Shown piece after piece: positions 5,092 to 5,128 of a stretch of 5,128 nt of DNA (within the stretch, counting starts at the first letter, position 1; the number at the start of each line of letters is the position of its first letter). This DNA is from Desulfobacterales bacterium (GTDB lineage: Bacteria; Desulfobacterota; Desulfobacteria; Desulfobacterales; C00003060): positions 1 through 5,128 of the forward strand of contig DAOUTV010000177.1 in the NCBI GenBank assembly GCA_030668505.1. Direction: 5' to 3'. A program made the translations under genes and the position numbers. Below the pieces are notes generated by a model. The model made no database searches. It worked only from the letters and a program-made list of their open reading frames with translations, and was not told the DNA's origin.

Positions 5092-5128
5092 ATGGAAAAA
5101 GGCTACCTGGCGATCATCCTTCACGCTC
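5092..5128 (+). CDS. GH57/DUF1957 1,4-alpha-glucan branching enzyme (start only)
   Basis: Twelve codons are visible, MEKGYLAIILHA, running off the right edge. This matches the usual opening of GH57 branching enzymes (K-G-Y-L, hydrophobic strand, LHAH-x-P), where the histidines begin the first conserved region of the family. Such enzymes create alpha-1,6 branch points in alpha-1,4-glucan in the cytoplasm. It starts 12 nt after the DUF4912 stop on the same strand, indicating one operon. No obvious Shine-Dalgarno precedes it, so coupling to DUF4912 translation is possible. The call rests on a very short peptide plus the DUF4912 context. Confidence 0.7.
   Translation, partial: MEKGYLAIILHA

Overview
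The window (about 5.1 kb, moderate GC) is bacterial DNA with gene density and gene content typical of an environmental Gram-negative. The GH57 branching-enzyme start preceded by a DUF4912 gene, the GH13 enzyme, and the large amount of self-complementary intergenic sequence together suggest a Desulfobacterota-like (former Deltaproteobacteria) genome. That assignment is inference from gene families and style, not from a marker gene.

Layout, left to right: (1) 1-697 (+), the C-terminal part of a ParB/Srx-fold protein with a ParB-type helix-turn-helix, cut by the left edge. (2) 698-1843 (+), a xylose-isomerase-like TIM-barrel protein whose first possible ATG touches the stop codon of gene 1. (3) 1914-3218 (+), a GH13 alpha-amylase-superfamily enzyme with its own good ribosome binding site. 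(4) 3285-3554 (-), a small cupin of the TM1112 type, convergent with the GH13 gene. (5) 3555-4317, a 763-bp gene-free stretch full of inverted repeats. It holds a nested hairpin block around 3587-3747, a promoter-like sequence overlapping a further inverted repeat at 3751-3815, a MITE-like element between TAATTA direct repeats at 3978-4174, and two short dyads just upstream of the next gene. (6) 4318-5079 (+), a DUF4912 protein. (7) 5092 to the right edge (+), the first 12 codons of a GH57/DUF1957 1,4-alpha-glucan branching enzyme.

The common theme is alpha-glucan (glycogen or maltodextrin) metabolism. The GH13 enzyme would act on or transfer alpha-1,4-glucosyl or maltosyl units, the GH57 enzyme would introduce alpha-1,6 branches, and the DUF4912 protein is a likely accessory or carbohydrate-related partner of the branching enzyme. 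The TIM-barrel protein fits a sugar isomerase/epimerase-like role. The ParB-like protein is the odd member: its tight junction with the TIM-barrel gene suggests cotranscription, but nothing visible explains its job.

No tRNA, rRNA, CRISPR array, transposase gene or convincing intrinsic terminator was seen. The least ordinary part of the window is the 763-bp intergenic region. The genes themselves belong to recognisable families, although the biochemical roles of the ParB-like, TIM-barrel, cupin and DUF4912 proteins are open.
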